Shown here: positions 16,543-24,898 of the stretch, piece after piece
How the letters are laid out: each line of letters opens with the position of its first letter
Numbering within the stretch: the stretch's first letter is position 1
Program-made: the position numbers and the translations under genes
The notes under the pieces: generated by a model
Database searches by the model: none
The model's input: only the letters and a program-made list of their open reading frames with translations
Told to the model about the DNA's origin: nothing
Source: Mycobacterium colombiense
GTDB taxonomy: Bacteria > Actinomycetota > Actinomycetes > Mycobacteriales > Mycobacteriaceae
Assembly: GCF_003284975.1 (NCBI RefSeq)
Contig: NZ_QMEU01000005.1
Span: 1 to 64,000, forward strand
DNA length: 64,000 nucleotides
Direction of reading: 5' to 3'

Positions 16543-17730
16543 TTGAGTGCAGATATCCTGATCGTCTCGCCGGACGACCATCTGGTGGAGCCGGCCGATC
16601 TGTGGACCAGCCGGCTTCCAGAGCGTTATCGGGACATCGGCCCGCGAATCGTTCGCACCCGCGGGCGCATGGATCCGTCTGTCACGTCCGACGTCGCATT
16701 CGTCGAGGACGACGAGGGCCGGGACGCGGACATCTGGCGCTACGAGGACGCGGTCATTCCCATCCCGCTCATCAGTGCGGCCGCCGGCTACGAAATCGAC
16801 GAGCTTACCACCGACCCGATCACCTACGACGAGATGCGACCCGGCTGCTTCCGTCCGGCGGATCGCCTTGCGGACATGGACGTTGCCGGCATCGAGGCCT
16901 CGGCCTGCTTCCCCAATACGCTCGTCCGTTTCTGCGGTCAACGCTTCCTGTACGGCAAAGACAAGGAACTCGCCAAGCTGTGCGTCGAGGCATACAACGA
17001 CTTCCAGATCGACGAGTGGGGCGGTAGCTCGAACGGTCGGCTGATTCCGCTCGGCATCATCCCGCTCTGGGACGTCGAACTGGCCGCGAAGGAGGTGGAC
17101 CGGGTCGCCGCCAAGGGCATGCACGCCGTGTGCTTCTCCGAACTGCCCTCTCGTCTCGACCTGCCGTCGATTCACAGCGGTTACTGGGACCCGTTCTTCG
17201 CCGCCTGCGAGCGAAACCAGGTGGGGATCATGCTGCACATCGGATCGAGTTCTTCACTCACCAAATCCTCCCCAGACTCTCCCCATGTCGTGACGAGCGC
17301 ACTGATGGCGGTCAATTGCACGATCGCCCTGGTCGACTGGCTATTCTCCGGCAAGCTCAAGCAGTTCCCCGACCTCAAGCTCGCTTTCGCCGAGGCGCAA
17401 GCGGGTTGGATCCCGTACTACCTGCAGCGGGTCGACGAGGTATGGGAGGACCGGCGAGCGTGGGGCGGGATCCATCCCCTGCTGACCGAGCCGCCGAGCA
17501 CCCAGGTACCCGGTCGAGTGTGGTTCTCCACCTTTGGCGATCCGGTCGCCTTCCGCATCCTAGATTTGGTCGGTGAGGACCAACTCATGTTCGAAACCGA
17601 CTACCCGCACAACGACACGAACTGGCCGCACAGCACCGAGGTCGCGAACAAGGCGACGGAGGGATTGGACGAGGAGACCAAGCGAAAGGTGCTGTCCACC
17701 AACGCAAAGACCTTCTTTGGCATGGAGTAG
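16543..17730 (+). CDS. Amidohydrolase family (ACMSD-like) protein, paralogue 1
   Basis: Encodes 395 residues from TTG 16543, chosen because GAAGGAGAGC sits at ideal distance; the upstream extension to 16468 would overlap operator C. The fold is the amidohydrolase-2 TIM barrel: SPDDHLVEP near the N-terminus supplies the metal-binding Asp-x-His, IMLHIGSSS supplies a His, and MFETDYPHNDTNWPHS near the C-terminus supplies the conserved Asp. Family members decarboxylate or hydrolyse carboxylates. It is the most divergent of four such proteins in the island, and is convergent with the crotonase gene at 17748. Confidence 0.88.
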   Translation: MSADILIVSPDDHLVEPADLWTSRLPERYRDIGPRIVRTRGRMDPSVTSDVAFVEDDEGRDADIWRYEDAVIPIPLISAAAGYEIDELTTDPITYDEMRPGCFRPADRLADMDVAGIEASACFPNTLVRFCGQRFLYGKDKELAKLCVEAYNDFQIDEWGGSSNGRLIPLGIIPLWDVELAAKEVDRVAAKGMHAVCFSELPSRLDLPSIHSGYWDPFFAACERNQVGIMLHIGSSSSLTKSSPDSPHVVTSALMAVNCTIALVDWLFSGKLKQFPDLKLAFAEAQAGWIPYYLQRVDEVWEDRRAWGGIHPLLTEPPSTQVPGRVWFSTFGDPVAFRILDLVGEDQLMFETDYPHNDTNWPHSTEVANKATEGLDEETKRKVLSTNAKTFFGME

Positions 17731-17747
17731 CCCACCAAGCCCCGACG

Positions 17748-18572
17748 CTACCGCGCCTTCCACTCCGGCTTGCGCTTCTCCAGGAACGCTCGCGGCCCCT
17801 CGATGGCGTCTTTCGTGAGGGCCACCTTCATTCGATAATTCTCTGCGAGCAGCTCGGCCTCGTAGATTGGCAATGTCAGTCCCTTGCGGACGGCCATTCG
17901 CGAACCTCGCACTGCAAGGGGCGCATTGGAATTCACCACTTCGGCGATCTCCCACGCGCGCGCCATCAGCGCATCGTGAGGCACGACCTCGGTGAAGACG
18001 CCCAAATCGTAGGCGCGCTGCGCGTCGAGTTGTTCGTGCTTGCCCATCAAGATGAGCCGCATCGCGACGGGCAGGGGCAGCAGCCGGGCAAGCCTGACCC
18101 CTTCACGCCCGGACGTGACCCCGATGCTGACGTGTGGATCCATCAGCGTGGCCCGCTCGGAGGCGATGGTGATGTCTGCCGTCGTCACGAGGTCCATTCC
18201 CGCGCCGCAGGCGATTCCGTTCACCGCGCAGATGATGGGCTTGGTCATTTGGAGCCATGGCGGCGTGGCCTCCTGCGGCGCATCCCACTGCCGCATCGAG
18301 CTCAGGATGGGCTCGCCCTGGTTGTCGATCCCCGCCGCGTTCTCCATATCATGGTCGGCCGCCTTGTTGACATCGGCTCCGACGCACAACGCACGGCCCG
18401 CACCGGTGATGATGACCGTCCAAATACCTTGCGAGCGTTCGATATCCGAGTACGCCACGGCTAGTTCTGCGATCATCTTGTCGTTGATCGCGTTGAGCAC
18501 CTCCGGGCGATTGAGCGTCACACACGCCGTGTGACCCCTGACCTCGACTTCGATCGTGTCGTAATCGGTCAC
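17748..18572 (-). CDS. Enoyl-CoA hydratase/isomerase family protein
   Basis: Encodes 274 residues from GTG 18572 (GAGAAGGG upstream; GTGA overlaps the preceding gene's stop). Crotonase motifs: VTLNRPEVLNAIN, ALCVGADVNKAAD (first oxyanion segment, about residues 62-74) and VNGIACGAGMDLVTTADI (second, about 116). The DPHVSIG segment matches the region of the catalytic loop seen in the pair at 29946 and 30758. It is the last gene of a four-gene minus-strand operon (aldolase, dioxygenase, 2-hydroxyacid dehydrogenase, crotonase). Confidence 0.9.
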   Translation of the reverse strand: MTDYDTIEVEVRGHTACVTLNRPEVLNAINDKMIAELAVAYSDIERSQGIWTVIITGAGRALCVGADVNKAADHDMENAAGIDNQGEPILSSMRQWDAPQEATPPWLQMTKPIICAVNGIACGAGMDLVTTADITIASERATLMDPHVSIGVTSGREGVRLARLLPLPVAMRLILMGKHEQLDAQRAYDLGVFTEVVPHDALMARAWEIAEVVNSNAPLAVRGSRMAVRKGLTLPIYEAELLAENYRMKVALTKDAIEGPRAFLEKRKPEWKAR

Positions 18573-19654
18573 CGACTGCCCTTCTCGTAAACGGCGGTGG
18601 CGCTTGGACGAAATCCGAAGGCGTCGTGAAACCGGTCGCAATAGCGGGGCCAGACGTCGGGATTGAGTAGGCGTGGGGGCAGGCCGCCCTCGAAGATCGT
18701 CTGCCACTGCACGGCGGTCGCAACGGCGATATCGCGCGCGGCCTCCACGGTGATGCCCGCGGTGTGCGGTGTCGCGACGACGTTGTCGAGTTGCAGCAGC
18801 GGGTTGTCCGGCCGTGGCGGCTCCTCGTGAAACACATCGAGACCGGCTCCCGCGATTGCGCCGCTGACCAGTGCGTCGCGCAGGGCCGCCTCGTCATGGA
18901 CAGGGCCGCGAGCCGTGGTGATGAAGAAGGCGCTCGGTTTCATCGCCGCGAACTGGGCCCTGCCGATGAGGCCACGTGTCTCGCTCGTCAAAGGGCAGGT
19001 GATCTGCACGAAGTCCGACCGTTCTACCAGCTCGTCAAGCGTCACCTGCTGCACACCACGAGCCTGCGCGGTCAGCGCGTCCAGGTAGGGGTCGAAAACC
19101 AGTACCTCCATGCCGAACGGGGCGCACAACTCGACGAGACGGCCGCCGATGGCACCAAGCCCGACCACACCGAGCGTCTTGCCGAGCAGTTGGCTCCCTT
19201 GTAACCCGAGCCGATTCGCGACCGGACCGCTCCGCAGTGCCCGGTCCGCAACGGTGATCTTCTTCGCGAGGTCGAGCATGAATCCGAGCGCGTGTTCGGC
19301 CACCGCCTCTGCCCCCGGTCCGGAGTTGTTGCATACCGCAATCCCGGCGCGGGTGCACGCGTCGACGTCGATGACGTCATAGCCGGCGCCGGCCGAACAG
19401 ACGGCGAGCAGCGACGAACATCGCGCAATAAGCTCCTCCCCCGCCAACCACTGGGCCCCATTGCCCACCGCCGCGACATCGGTCCGGGTGGCAACTTGGT
19501 AGCCGTGTGCGGATTCCAATGCCGCCCAACCCTCTTCGGCGGGCGCGGTCAGCTCGAGCCGGACGATTTCGATATCGGAGACTTCGAGGATGTCTCCTGC
19601 GGCGGGATCGGTCCACCGTTCTACGACCAACCGCGGTCGTGGCCGGTCGGTCAT
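18569..19654 (-). CDS. D-2-hydroxyacid dehydrogenase family protein
   Basis: Encodes 361 residues from ATG 19654. The central NAD-binding motif VVGLGAIGGRLVELCAPFG (about residues 154-172) and the substrate/catalytic elements are typical: SAGAGYDVIDVDACTRAGI, an Arg in TTARGPVHDEAAL, Glu in DVFHEEPPRPDNPL and His in ATPHTAGIT. Such enzymes interconvert 2-hydroxy and 2-oxo acids; phosphoglycerate dehydrogenase is a relative. In this operon it sits between a TauD-type dioxygenase and a crotonase, so it may oxidise or reduce a 2-hydroxy intermediate released by the aldolase. Confidence 0.9.
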   Translation of the reverse strand: MTDRPRPRLVVERWTDPAAGDILEVSDIEIVRLELTAPAEEGWAALESAHGYQVATRTDVAAVGNGAQWLAGEELIARCSSLLAVCSAGAGYDVIDVDACTRAGIAVCNNSGPGAEAVAEHALGFMLDLAKKITVADRALRSGPVANRLGLQGSQLLGKTLGVVGLGAIGGRLVELCAPFGMEVLVFDPYLDALTAQARGVQQVTLDELVERSDFVQITCPLTSETRGLIGRAQFAAMKPSAFFITTARGPVHDEAALRDALVSGAIAGAGLDVFHEEPPRPDNPLLQLDNVVATPHTAGITVEAARDIAVATAVQWQTIFEGGLPPRLLNPDVWPRYCDRFHDAFGFRPSATAVYEKGSR

Positions 19655-19682
19655 CGTCCTGAGGCGCCTTTGCAGCCGCCGG

Positions 19683-20798
19683 TCACGGCCGGGCCTTGGG
19701 TTTGGCCTGCGCCGCCTTGAACATGTCGGCCAGTGCGGCGTCGACATTGCGATAATCGTTGCGCGCTATCGCGCCGTCGCGACCGGGTACGACGTCGTAT
19801 CCCAGCCGCAGATCCTTATTCTCCATATGAAAGTACTCACGCCCGATCGGCAGCCGGCGATCCTGCTGCGGGACCTCCATCCAGGCGCGCAGGAAGCACC
19901 GGGCCTTCTTCGGGTCGTTGCTGCTGACGAAGTCGGACCGGGAGTGGCACATCGCGAAGTTGTTGGCCACGGCCGCTTCCCCGGATTCCAAACGGAATTC
20001 GACCTGTTGCTCGACGAGTATGTTGCGGAGCAGCTCGATGGCCTCTTCTTGTTTCGGAGTGAATTCGCGCCCGAGGGTCTTCATCGCCGGCAAGATGCTG
20101 CTGTAGGTGAAGTTGATGCAGATTCGCCCGTTGATCTGCGAGAAGACCGGGACGTCGTAGGGTGTGACATCGGGCTGGTCATCCGGCTGTTCGCTGCGCC
20201 GATGGTGCGGAAAGCCTTGATAGAGCACGTCAAGCAGGTCGGGGCGTTCGGCCAGGATGCGGTTGTGTGCGGCAGGGCCGCTGGCGAACTGGCTTTCACC
20301 GCCCTGAGCCGCCGGGTAGACGCACAGCAGCGACAGGATGTCGGCGGCGTCGTTGTGCATGGCTAGTTCGGCGCGAGATTTCGTGCCCCGGGCAGGTTGA
20401 ACTCCGCCGGGCAGGATCTCTTCCTGAACGCGCACCATGCGGTGACCAAACGAATTGTTCGACACCAGATAGCCGAGATGCGTGCAGAACGCCCAGTAAA
20501 TGCGCTCGAGGTCTTCGATCGAGTGCTGCTCGACGGGAAAGCCGCGCACGCAGGCCAGACCTTTGCCGAACATCAGGTCTTGGTAAAGCCGTGCCAGATC
20601 GTCATCGAGGTCGGGGTGTCGCGCGTCCTGTGGCGTGATGTCGTCGCGGTCCTTCTTCGCGGTCTTGGCCAGGATCGATTCCAGCGCAGCCACATTGCGG
20701 GCGGACAGATCGAAGGCGAAGTCATCCTTGCTCGCGAAGTCCGCGCCCGTCCACGCCATCGGGTCGGTGACACGTTCGGTGTAGATGGCTGTCGGCAT
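19683..20798 (-). CDS. TauD/TfdA-type 2-oxoglutarate Fe(II) dioxygenase
   Basis: Encodes 371 residues; ATG 20798 has AGGAGGACC upstream. The iron-binding HxD is in AELAMHNDAAD (His about 148, Asp about 150) and the distal His in NNFAMCHSRSDF (about 285), followed by an Arg in KKARCFLRAW for 2-oxoglutarate. Enzymes of this family hydroxylate an aliphatic carbon using oxygen and 2-oxoglutarate. Here it is 29 bases upstream of a 2-hydroxyacid dehydrogenase and downstream of an HpcH-type aldolase. A role in hydroxylating a pathway acid is an inference. Confidence 0.88.
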   Translation of the reverse strand: MPTAIYTERVTDPMAWTGADFASKDDFAFDLSARNVAALESILAKTAKKDRDDITPQDARHPDLDDDLARLYQDLMFGKGLACVRGFPVEQHSIEDLERIYWAFCTHLGYLVSNNSFGHRMVRVQEEILPGGVQPARGTKSRAELAMHNDAADILSLLCVYPAAQGGESQFASGPAAHNRILAERPDLLDVLYQGFPHHRRSEQPDDQPDVTPYDVPVFSQINGRICINFTYSSILPAMKTLGREFTPKQEEAIELLRNILVEQQVEFRLESGEAAVANNFAMCHSRSDFVSSNDPKKARCFLRAWMEVPQQDRRLPIGREYFHMENKDLRLGYDVVPGRDGAIARNDYRNVDAALADMFKAAQAKPKARP

Positions 20799-20840
20799 CC
20801 GGTCCTCCTGTTGTGTTGACTTCGCTTCCGGCTATCAATG

Positions 20841-21677
20841 TCATTCAGCAGCCGCGTTCTCGCAGCGACCCGTGAGCTCGCGGAGCGCTTGCGCACGGGC
20901 GGTGGCCGCTTCCGTCATCATCCCGACGTCGGTCCCCGCGGATATGAATCGCAATCCCAGTCCCACGAAACGATTCAGCAGGTCAAGAGACTTAATTCCG
21001 GCCACACCGAGCGCTACGCCGTGACTACGACAAGCCGCCGCTACCGATTCTACTGCACGATGGAAATAGTGATTCTCATACTGCCCGTGGATGCCCATCT
21101 CGGCGGTCAAATCGCTCGGCCCCAGCAGCAACATGTCGATGCCGTCGACCGAGGCGATGGAGTCGGAAGCTTCGACGGCTTCGGGCGTTTCGATCATCAC
21201 CGCGACGACCGTGCGTTGTTCGAGCAACTCCACCAACTGCGGTGCGCTTTGCGGTTGGTACCCACTGAGCGCATTCGAACCTGAGATGGACCGATGGCCG
21301 ACCGGAGGGAACCGCGCGGCATGCACGACCCGCTCCGCCTCCTCCTTCGAATTCACATGGGGCACAATGACTCCCACGGCACCGCAATCCAAAACCCGCG
21401 CGATGGTGCTTGGCTCATGCGAAGGCACCCGCACCAGGCCGGAGATTCCAGCACCGAGGGCACTGGCACAAAGCAGGTGCGCGGTCTCCAGAGACGTCGC
21501 TGTGTGCTCAAGGTCGACGTAAACCGCGTCGTACCCGCATGCTGCGGCGATCGCGGGAACGTCCGGGGTGCGCGAGTTGAGCAGTGCCAGACACAGCACG
21601 AGCGCTTCCCCCCGCAAAGCATCGCGCAGCGCTGTCGGCATAGCCCCACCGTAGCGGACCGAGAATTGCGTTTCCAT
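20841..21677 (-). CDS. HpcH/HpaI-type class II aldolase
   Basis: Encodes 278 residues from ATG 21677; the open frame to 21725 would cover operator D, and a later ATG at 21641 is also plausible. The family pattern is clear: AVYVDLEHTATS, GVIVPHVNSKEEAERVV, the metal ligands Glu and Asp in VMIETPEAVEASDSI and GIDMLLLGPSDLTAEMG. HpcH/HpaI enzymes cleave 4-hydroxy-2-oxo acids to pyruvate or a related oxo acid plus an aldehyde. It leads the minus-strand operon and is divergent from the Ltp/DUF35 pair. A perfect match to the island operator lies inside the gene at 21062-21077. Confidence 0.88.
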   Translation of the reverse strand: METQFSVRYGGAMPTALRDALRGEALVLCLALLNSRTPDVPAIAAACGYDAVYVDLEHTATSLETAHLLCASALGAGISGLVRVPSHEPSTIARVLDCGAVGVIVPHVNSKEEAERVVHAARFPPVGHRSISGSNALSGYQPQSAPQLVELLEQRTVVAVMIETPEAVEASDSIASVDGIDMLLLGPSDLTAEMGIHGQYENHYFHRAVESVAAACRSHGVALGVAGIKSLDLLNRFVGLGLRFISAGTDVGMMTEAATARAQALRELTGRCENAAAE

Positions 21678-21683
21678 CTTTTC

Positions 21684-21699
21684 GTGAATGGTCATTATC
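21684..21699. promoter_or_regulatory. Island operator site D
   Basis: GTGAAT-GGTC-ATTATC, 10 of 12 matches to GRRAAY-N4-RTTYYC, between the divergent aldolase operon and the Ltp/DUF35 pair. Confidence 0.6.
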
Positions 21700-21730
21700 C
21701 ACTGGAAGGGCGATGTGATAACCATTAGCT

Positions 21731-22876
21731 ATGCCGTCGAACCGCGTCGCCATCGTGGGCGCAACCCTGTCCGACTGCGGCCGAGTTCCCGACAAGTCCG
21801 CCATGGCCCTGATGGCCCAGTCCTCGCGCCTGGCCATCGCGGACGCAGGTCTGACGAAGGAGGACGTCGAGGGGTTCGGTGGGCACGGAACGTTACTTCC
21901 GCCGGCCGAAGTCAGCGAGTACCTCGGCCTGCGTCCCGCCTGGGTCGATGCGACCAATGTGGGCGGTTCTTCGTGGGAAGTGATGGCCGGACATGCCGCT
22001 GCCGCGATCGCGGCTGGGGAGATCGAAGTGGCTCTGCTGACATACGGGTCAACCGCTCGATCTGACGTCAAGCGCCAGATTCGCCCGTCTGCCGCCGCGC
22101 TGGGCACCGGGGGCGCGTTACAGTACGAGGCCCCCTACGGCGCTACCCTGATCGCCAAGTACGCCATGGCCGCGCGCCGGCACATGATCGAGTTCGGCAC
22201 CACCATCGAGCAGCTGGCCGAAGTCGCCGTCGCCGCCCACGAATGGGCCGCCATGAACGACAACGCATTTGAACGCGAGCGAATCACCGTCGCCGACGTC
22301 GCGGCCGCACCCATACTGGCGGACCCCTTCACCTCGAAGCATGTCTGCCTACGCACGGATGGCGGCGGTGCCGTCGTACTTGCCAGCGAGCGAGTGGCCA
22401 GGGATTGCGCGAAGGAGCCGATTTGGATCCTCGGCTCGGCCGACGCGACGTCTCACGTCAGCATGAGCCAGTGGCAGGATTTCACGACGTCGGCTGCGGC
22501 GTCCTCCGGCCCACGCGCATTCGCCCAAGCGGGCGTAAGCCCCGCGGACATCGACGTCTGCCAGCTCTACGACTCCTTCACCTGCACGGTCCTATTGACC
22601 GTCGAGGACCTCGGCTTCTGCGCCAAGGGCGAAGGCGGACCCTTCATCGAGTCCGGAGCGCTGCGCCCCGGCGGGGCGCTTCCGACCAACACCGACGGCG
22701 GTGGTCTGGCATCGTGCCACCCTGGCATGCGGGGAATGTTCCTCATGGTGGAGGCGGTCAGGCAGTTGCGCGGCGAATGCGAACAGCGCCAGGTCGGTGG
22801 GGCCGATCTGGCATGCGTTCATGCGATGGGCGGCTTCTTCACCCACAGCGCCACGATGATTCTCGGGAGGCAATAG
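21731..22876 (+). CDS. Thiolase-superfamily lipid-transfer protein (Ltp-like aldolase)
   Basis: Encodes 381 residues of the SCP-x/thiolase-like group. The nucleophilic Cys of true thiolases is absent (the segment reads NVGGSSWEV). A Tyr-containing CQLYDSFTCTVLLTVEDLGFC (about residues 277-297) matches the repurposed active-site region of Ltp aldolases, and the C-terminus has AMGGFFTHSATMIL. In the cholesterol pathway Ltp2 works as a retro-aldolase in complex with the DUF35 part of ChsH2. The next gene encodes a DUF35 protein and overlaps by one base, so a similar complex is likely. The steroid-type substrate is an inference. Confidence 0.88.
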   Translation: MPSNRVAIVGATLSDCGRVPDKSAMALMAQSSRLAIADAGLTKEDVEGFGGHGTLLPPAEVSEYLGLRPAWVDATNVGGSSWEVMAGHAAAAIAAGEIEVALLTYGSTARSDVKRQIRPSAAALGTGGALQYEAPYGATLIAKYAMAARRHMIEFGTTIEQLAEVAVAAHEWAAMNDNAFERERITVADVAAAPILADPFTSKHVCLRTDGGGAVVLASERVARDCAKEPIWILGSADATSHVSMSQWQDFTTSAAASSGPRAFAQAGVSPADIDVCQLYDSFTCTVLLTVEDLGFCAKGEGGPFIESGALRPGGALPTNTDGGGLASCHPGMRGMFLMVEAVRQLRGECEQRQVGGADLACVHAMGGFFTHSATMILGRQ

Positions 22877-23280
22877 TGACGGCGCCGGATCGACCGTCGG
22901 TCGACACCGACAGCCAGGCGTGGTGGTCGGCCGTGCAGGACCGCATCCTGATGGTCAACGCCTGCCGGTCCTGCGGCCACGTGTCGTTGTACGTGCGGCC
23001 GTTTTGTCCTCGGTGTTGGTCCGAAGACGTCGAATTGATCCCGGCAAGCGGACGCGCGCGGCTTTACACCTGGACCGTCATCCACCAGAATGCGGCGCCA
23101 TTCGACACCCGCACGCCGTACGTGCTGGCGATGGTCGACCTTGAGGAGGGACCCCGGCTGATGTCCGGCATCGAGAATTGCCCAATCGAAGATCTGCATG
23201 CCGACTTGGAGTTGGTGCTCGCCTTCCGCGACGACGAAGACGGATTCGTCGTCCCAGTTTTCCGCCCGTCTACCCGGTAG
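22876..23280 (+). CDS. DUF35 zinc-ribbon/OB-fold protein, partner of Ltp
   Basis: Encodes 134 residues from GTG 22876, which overlaps the Ltp stop by one base. A four-Cys zinc ribbon, CRSCG and CPRCW (about residues 30-50), precedes an OB-fold segment (YTWTVIHQNAAPF, YVLAMVDLEEGPRLMSGI). DUF35 proteins bind acyl-CoA or serve as obligatory partners of thiolase-like enzymes. The gene order Ltp-DUF35 argues for a two-subunit aldolase. The last 11 bases overlap the convergent acyl-CoA ligase gene. Confidence 0.88.
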   Translation: MTAPDRPSVDTDSQAWWSAVQDRILMVNACRSCGHVSLYVRPFCPRCWSEDVELIPASGRARLYTWTVIHQNAAPFDTRTPYVLAMVDLEEGPRLMSGIENCPIEDLHADLELVLAFRDDEDGFVVPVFRPSTR

Positions 23281-24841
23281 TGGCAAGCCGGTCGGCGAGC
23301 AATCGCTGCCGGCCGGCTGACCGTGCTTCGAGCGTTTTCCGATCGACCTTGCCGTTGGCGTTGACCGGAAGCGGCTCGTCCCAGATCACGAGCTCTTCGG
23401 GCAACTTGAATTTCGGCAACCCCTCCGCCAAGAGTGCCTGGGCGACGTCGTCAAGCGACAGCTCGACGCGAGGCTCGAGCACAACTGCCATCGCCAGTCG
23501 TTCGCCGGTGGTGCCGTCGGCGACCGAGTAGGCGGCACACTCGCGGACTCCCCCTATCCGCGAGACAGCCTCTTCCACTTCGGCGGCGGGGATTTTCAGC
23601 CCGTTACGGATCACGATGTCCTTGAGGCGGCCCACGATTCGGACCCGTCCGTCGACCACCTCTGCCACGTCGCCGGTGCGGAACCATTCGCCGTCGAACG
23701 CGTGCCAGTCGTCCTCGTGGTCGGTATAGCCGAGAAACGCATGTGGCCCCTTGACGCAGCACTCGGTGGGATCGGTACCGGACCCGACGCGCACGTCGAC
23801 GTCGGCAAGCGCGACACCGTCATCGGCGTGACGCACGTCGCGGGACTCCGTACGCAGGCCCGAGGTGCTGATCGGAATCTCCGAGGAGCCGTAGGCGCGC
23901 ATGACGACGATGCCGAAGCCGTCTTCGATGCGCTCGACGATGCGCCGGTCCAGCATCGTGCCGCCCAGATACACCGCACGCAGTTTGACGACCGCATCGC
24001 GCGCGAGCGCTTCGTCGAGTATGCGGTCCAGCAGCCGGTCGGGACCCCCATACCACGTCGCACCGGAGTCGACTAACAGCTCACACGTGGTGGCCGGGTC
24101 CCAGCGATCCTCGAGAATCACCGGCGCCCCGAGCATCGGACCGATGAACAAGGCTTGCACCACTCCGGTGACCGAAGCCAACGGGCTTATCAAGAAGATC
24201 CGGTCGTCCTGATCGAGACCCGCCGCCCAGACGTAGTTCGCCGACGCCTTTGCCAGCGTGCTCAAGGAGTGAATCACGCCCTTGGGTCGAGACGTCGTCC
24301 CCGAGGTGTACAACACAACGGACGGCTCGTCCGCCGGCCTCGCGGGACGCAACGGCTCGGCTGGCGCACGGCCACTACCGCTCGGCTCAATCCACCGACA
24401 GCGTTCGAACATTTCCGGCTCCCCTAACGCCGTCCAGTTCGGCGCCGCGCCGAACCGCGCGCCGGTGCGCGCCAGAATGTCGGCGACCTGCGTCGCTCCG
24501 GCGCTGCGCGGCACCAGCAGAACCACCGCGTCGGCGCGCAGGGCGGCGTGGACCACCACCACCGAGTCCACGTCGTTGCCGACCACCAGGACGATCATGT
24601 CGCCTGCCGAGACACCGGCGTCGACCATCGCCCGGGCTGAAGCATCGACGCGTTCGTCCAGTTGACCTGACGTCAGGTCGGTGCCTCGATCCGCCACGGC
24701 AAGGCGGTTGGGGTGTCGCGCCGCGGCAGATCGGACGACGTCGAGCGGTTGCCCCGACCAGAAGCCCGCCGCGCGGTACCGGGGCCGTAACCCTTCGGCT
24801 CGCCGGCGCGCATCTCGCAGCAACTCAGTCGAGCCATTCAT
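23270..24841 (-). CDS. Class I adenylate-forming acyl-CoA ligase (FadD-like)
   Basis: Encodes 523 residues; ATG 24841 has GGGAGGGC upstream. ANL superfamily motifs: phosphate loop VVLYTSGTTSRPKGVIHS (about residues 175-192), AYGSSEIP, hinge region GRVRIVGRLKDIVIRNGLKI and the C-terminal catalytic Lys in NANGKVDRK. It would activate a carboxylic acid with ATP and CoA. It is divergent from the SDR at 24899 across operator E. It is one of three such ligases in the island (also 31555-33027 and 37680-39224), which suggests more than one acid intermediate needs activation. Confidence 0.92.
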   Translation of the reverse strand: MNGSTELLRDARRRAEGLRPRYRAAGFWSGQPLDVVRSAAARHPNRLAVADRGTDLTSGQLDERVDASARAMVDAGVSAGDMIVLVVGNDVDSVVVVHAALRADAVVLLVPRSAGATQVADILARTGARFGAAPNWTALGEPEMFERCRWIEPSGSGRAPAEPLRPARPADEPSVVLYTSGTTSRPKGVIHSLSTLAKASANYVWAAGLDQDDRIFLISPLASVTGVVQALFIGPMLGAPVILEDRWDPATTCELLVDSGATWYGGPDRLLDRILDEALARDAVVKLRAVYLGGTMLDRRIVERIEDGFGIVVMRAYGSSEIPISTSGLRTESRDVRHADDGVALADVDVRVGSGTDPTECCVKGPHAFLGYTDHEDDWHAFDGEWFRTGDVAEVVDGRVRIVGRLKDIVIRNGLKIPAAEVEEAVSRIGGVRECAAYSVADGTTGERLAMAVVLEPRVELSLDDVAQALLAEGLPKFKLPEELVIWDEPLPVNANGKVDRKTLEARSAGRQRLLADRLATTG

Positions 24842-24857
24842 GTAGCGCCCTCCCGAT

Positions 24858-24873
24858 GCAAATGATTGTTCTC
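24858..24873. promoter_or_regulatory. Island operator site E
   Basis: GCAAAT-GATT-GTTCTC, 11 of 12 matches to GRRAAY-N4-RTTYYC, between the divergent acyl-CoA ligase and SDR genes. Confidence 0.65.
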
Positions 24874-24898
24874 GATTAGGTAAATGTAACCTCTCACC

